A DNA stretch of 6,493 bases, from positions 1 through 6,493 of the forward strand of contig JAQTMJ010000046.1 in the NCBI GenBank assembly GCA_028714395.1, given 5' to 3'. A model generated the notes under the pieces. The model was given only the letters and a program-made list of their open reading frames with translations, made no database searches and was not told the DNA's origin. Of the stretch, positions 5,514 to 6,493 are shown in pieces; position 1 is the stretch's first letter; every line of letters begins with the position of its first letter. The stretch comes from Candidatus Iainarchaeum sp. (GTDB lineage Archaea; Micrarchaeota; Micrarchaeia; Anstonellales; Bilamarchaeaceae). A program made the translations under genes and the position numbers.

Positions 5514-6467
5514 ATGGCTGAAAAGATTCTCGTCATAGGAGCTACCGGTCAGATTGGCTCGGATTTGGTCCCTGCGCTCCGCGCGAAATTCGGAAATGAA
5601 AATGTAGTCGGAATGGGGAGCAAGGCAAAGCCCAGCGAGGAGCTTCTCCAGGGCCCTTTCGAGTTCGCAGACGCAGCAGATAGGAATGCGCTGGAAGCCC
5701 TGATAAAGAAATATGAAATCAAAACCGTCTACCACCTTGCGTCCATACTCTCCGCAAAAGGCGAGCAGGACCCTGAGCTTGCGTGGAAAGTCAACATGGG
5801 AAGCCTGAAAAACGTGCTGGATCTGGCCAGGGAATACAAAATGAAGGTGTTCTGGACGAGTTCGATAGCTGCTTTCGGTCCAACCACTCCAAGAGACAAT
5901 ACGCCTCAGCGCACAGTTCTGGAGCCGACAACAATGTACGGAGTCACGAAAGTCTCGGGCGAGCTTCTCTGCCAGTATTATTTTCTCAAGCACGGAGTGG
6001 ATGTAAGGAGCCTGAGATATCCAGGCCTGATAAGCTACAAGGCCCTTCCAGGGGGCGGAACAACCGATTACGCGATTGCAATCTTCTACGAAGCGCTGCA
6101 GAAAAAGCAGTACACATGCTTCCTGCGCGAAGACAGCACGCTCCCGATGATGTACATGCCGGACGCGATAAAAGCCACAATCAATATCATGGAAGCCCCT
6201 GCATCCAAAATAGCGATACGCACGAGCTACAATCTTGCTGCAGTGAGCTTCTCGCCGAAAGAGATTGCCGCGGAAGTGAAGAAGCATATCCCGGAATTCC
6301 AATGCACCTACGTTCCTGATTTCAGGCAGAAAATCGCGGATTCATGGCCGAAGTCAATAGACGATTCGGCTGCGAGGCGTGACTGGGGCTGGAAGCACGA
6401 GTACACTCTGGAAAGAATGACCAAGGAGATGCTGGAAAAGCTTTCGGAAAAATTAGGGGCAAAATAA
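5514..6467 (+). CDS. tdh: L-threonine 3-dehydrogenase, extended short-chain dehydrogenase (epimerase-like) type
   Basis: This enzyme oxidises L-threonine with NAD+ to 2-amino-3-ketobutyrate, the substrate of the preceding gene product. The 317 residues show an N-terminal Rossmann NAD-binding motif G9-ATG-QI-G15, the TSS (115-117) and Y142-x3-K146 catalytic elements of extended short-chain dehydrogenases, and RYPGLISYKALPGGGTTDYA (168-187), a signature of the epimerase-like threonine dehydrogenases known from Thermoplasma, Flavobacterium and Cupriavidus. It is unrelated in fold to the zinc-dependent Tdh of E. coli and Thermococcales. General NAD-dependent epimerases share the fold, but the signature and the kbl partner point to threonine dehydrogenase. 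The gene starts 8 nt after kbl, so the two form an operon. Its 3' end lies inside a 15-bp tandem duplication. Confidence 0.93.
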   Translation: MAEKILVIGATGQIGSDLVPALRAKFGNENVVGMGSKAKPSEELLQGPFEFADAADRNALEALIKKYEIKTVYHLASILSAKGEQDPELAWKVNMGSLKNVLDLAREYKMKVFWTSSIAAFGPTTPRDNTPQRTVLEPTTMYGVTKVSGELLCQYYFLKHGVDVRSLRYPGLISYKALPGGGTTDYAIAIFYEALQKKQYTCFLREDSTLPMMYMPDAIKATINIMEAPASKIAIRTSYNLAAVSFSPKEIAAEVKKHIPEFQCTYVPDFRQKIADSWPKSIDDSAARRDWGWKHEYTLERMTKEMLEKLSEKLGAK

Positions 6468-6480
6468 TTAAGGGCAAAAT
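6451..6480 (+). repeat. 15-bp tandem duplication across the tdh stop codon
   Basis: AATTAGGGGCAAAAT (6451-6465) is followed directly by AATTAAGGGCAAAAT (6466-6480), with one mismatch. The first copy encodes the end of Tdh (LGAK) and the first base of its TAA stop; the second lies just past the gene. It looks like a local slippage duplication. An ATG at 6486 near the window edge has no ribosome binding site, so I do not call a gene there. Confidence 0.7.
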
Positions 6481-6493
6481 AATAAATGAAAAA

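Noticed and set aside
5358..6302. Long open frame (314 codons) on the - strand opposite kbl and tdh
   Set aside because: It is antisense to two clearly identified enzymes, shows no domain pattern and has an implausible composition rich in Cys, His, Arg and Phe.

Overview
This window reads as archaeal chromosome. The evidence is an archaeal/eukaryotic-type class 1 release factor (aRF1), a GGTGG-type Shine-Dalgarno motif 4-5 nt before most starts, TATA-like promoter sequence, and small membrane-anchored outer proteins rich in N-x-S/T sequons. GC content is moderate. The style fits a DPANN-type archaeon (Micrarchaeota/Diapherotrites-like), but that placement is a guess from gene style and not from phylogeny.

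Layout. Positions 1-999 (+) hold two consecutive genes for small proteins with one N-terminal membrane segment and an outer domain. They look like diverged tandem paralogues sharing a V-x-Y-S-x-F motif and four cysteines. Positions 1017-4145 (-) hold a two-gene unit: a tandem ACT-domain protein followed by aRF1. Positions 4146-4299 are a divergent promoter region with a palindromic TATA-like core and GC-rich inverted repeats. Positions 4300-6467 (+) are a kbl-tdh operon for threonine breakdown. The last 26 bases hold half of a 15-bp tandem duplication and no complete gene.

The main discovery is in aRF1. The 904-residue reading frame is a 399-residue release factor interrupted by a 505-residue intein (residues 179-683, bases 1683-3197). 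The insertion falls exactly between Gln of the catalytic GGQ motif and the next Ser, so the precursor should be unable to release peptides until it splices. Splicing blocks A, B, F and G are all recognisable, both LAGLIDADG motifs keep their acidic residues, and a Cro/C1-type helix-turn-helix sits between the N-terminal splicing part and the endonuclease. The element therefore looks intact and possibly still mobile.

The metabolic half is coherent. The short-chain-dehydrogenase-type threonine 3-dehydrogenase oxidises threonine to 2-amino-3-ketobutyrate, and Kbl cleaves that with CoA to glycine and acetyl-CoA. The divergent ACT-domain gene could encode an amino-acid sensor related to this pathway, but only its position suggests so.
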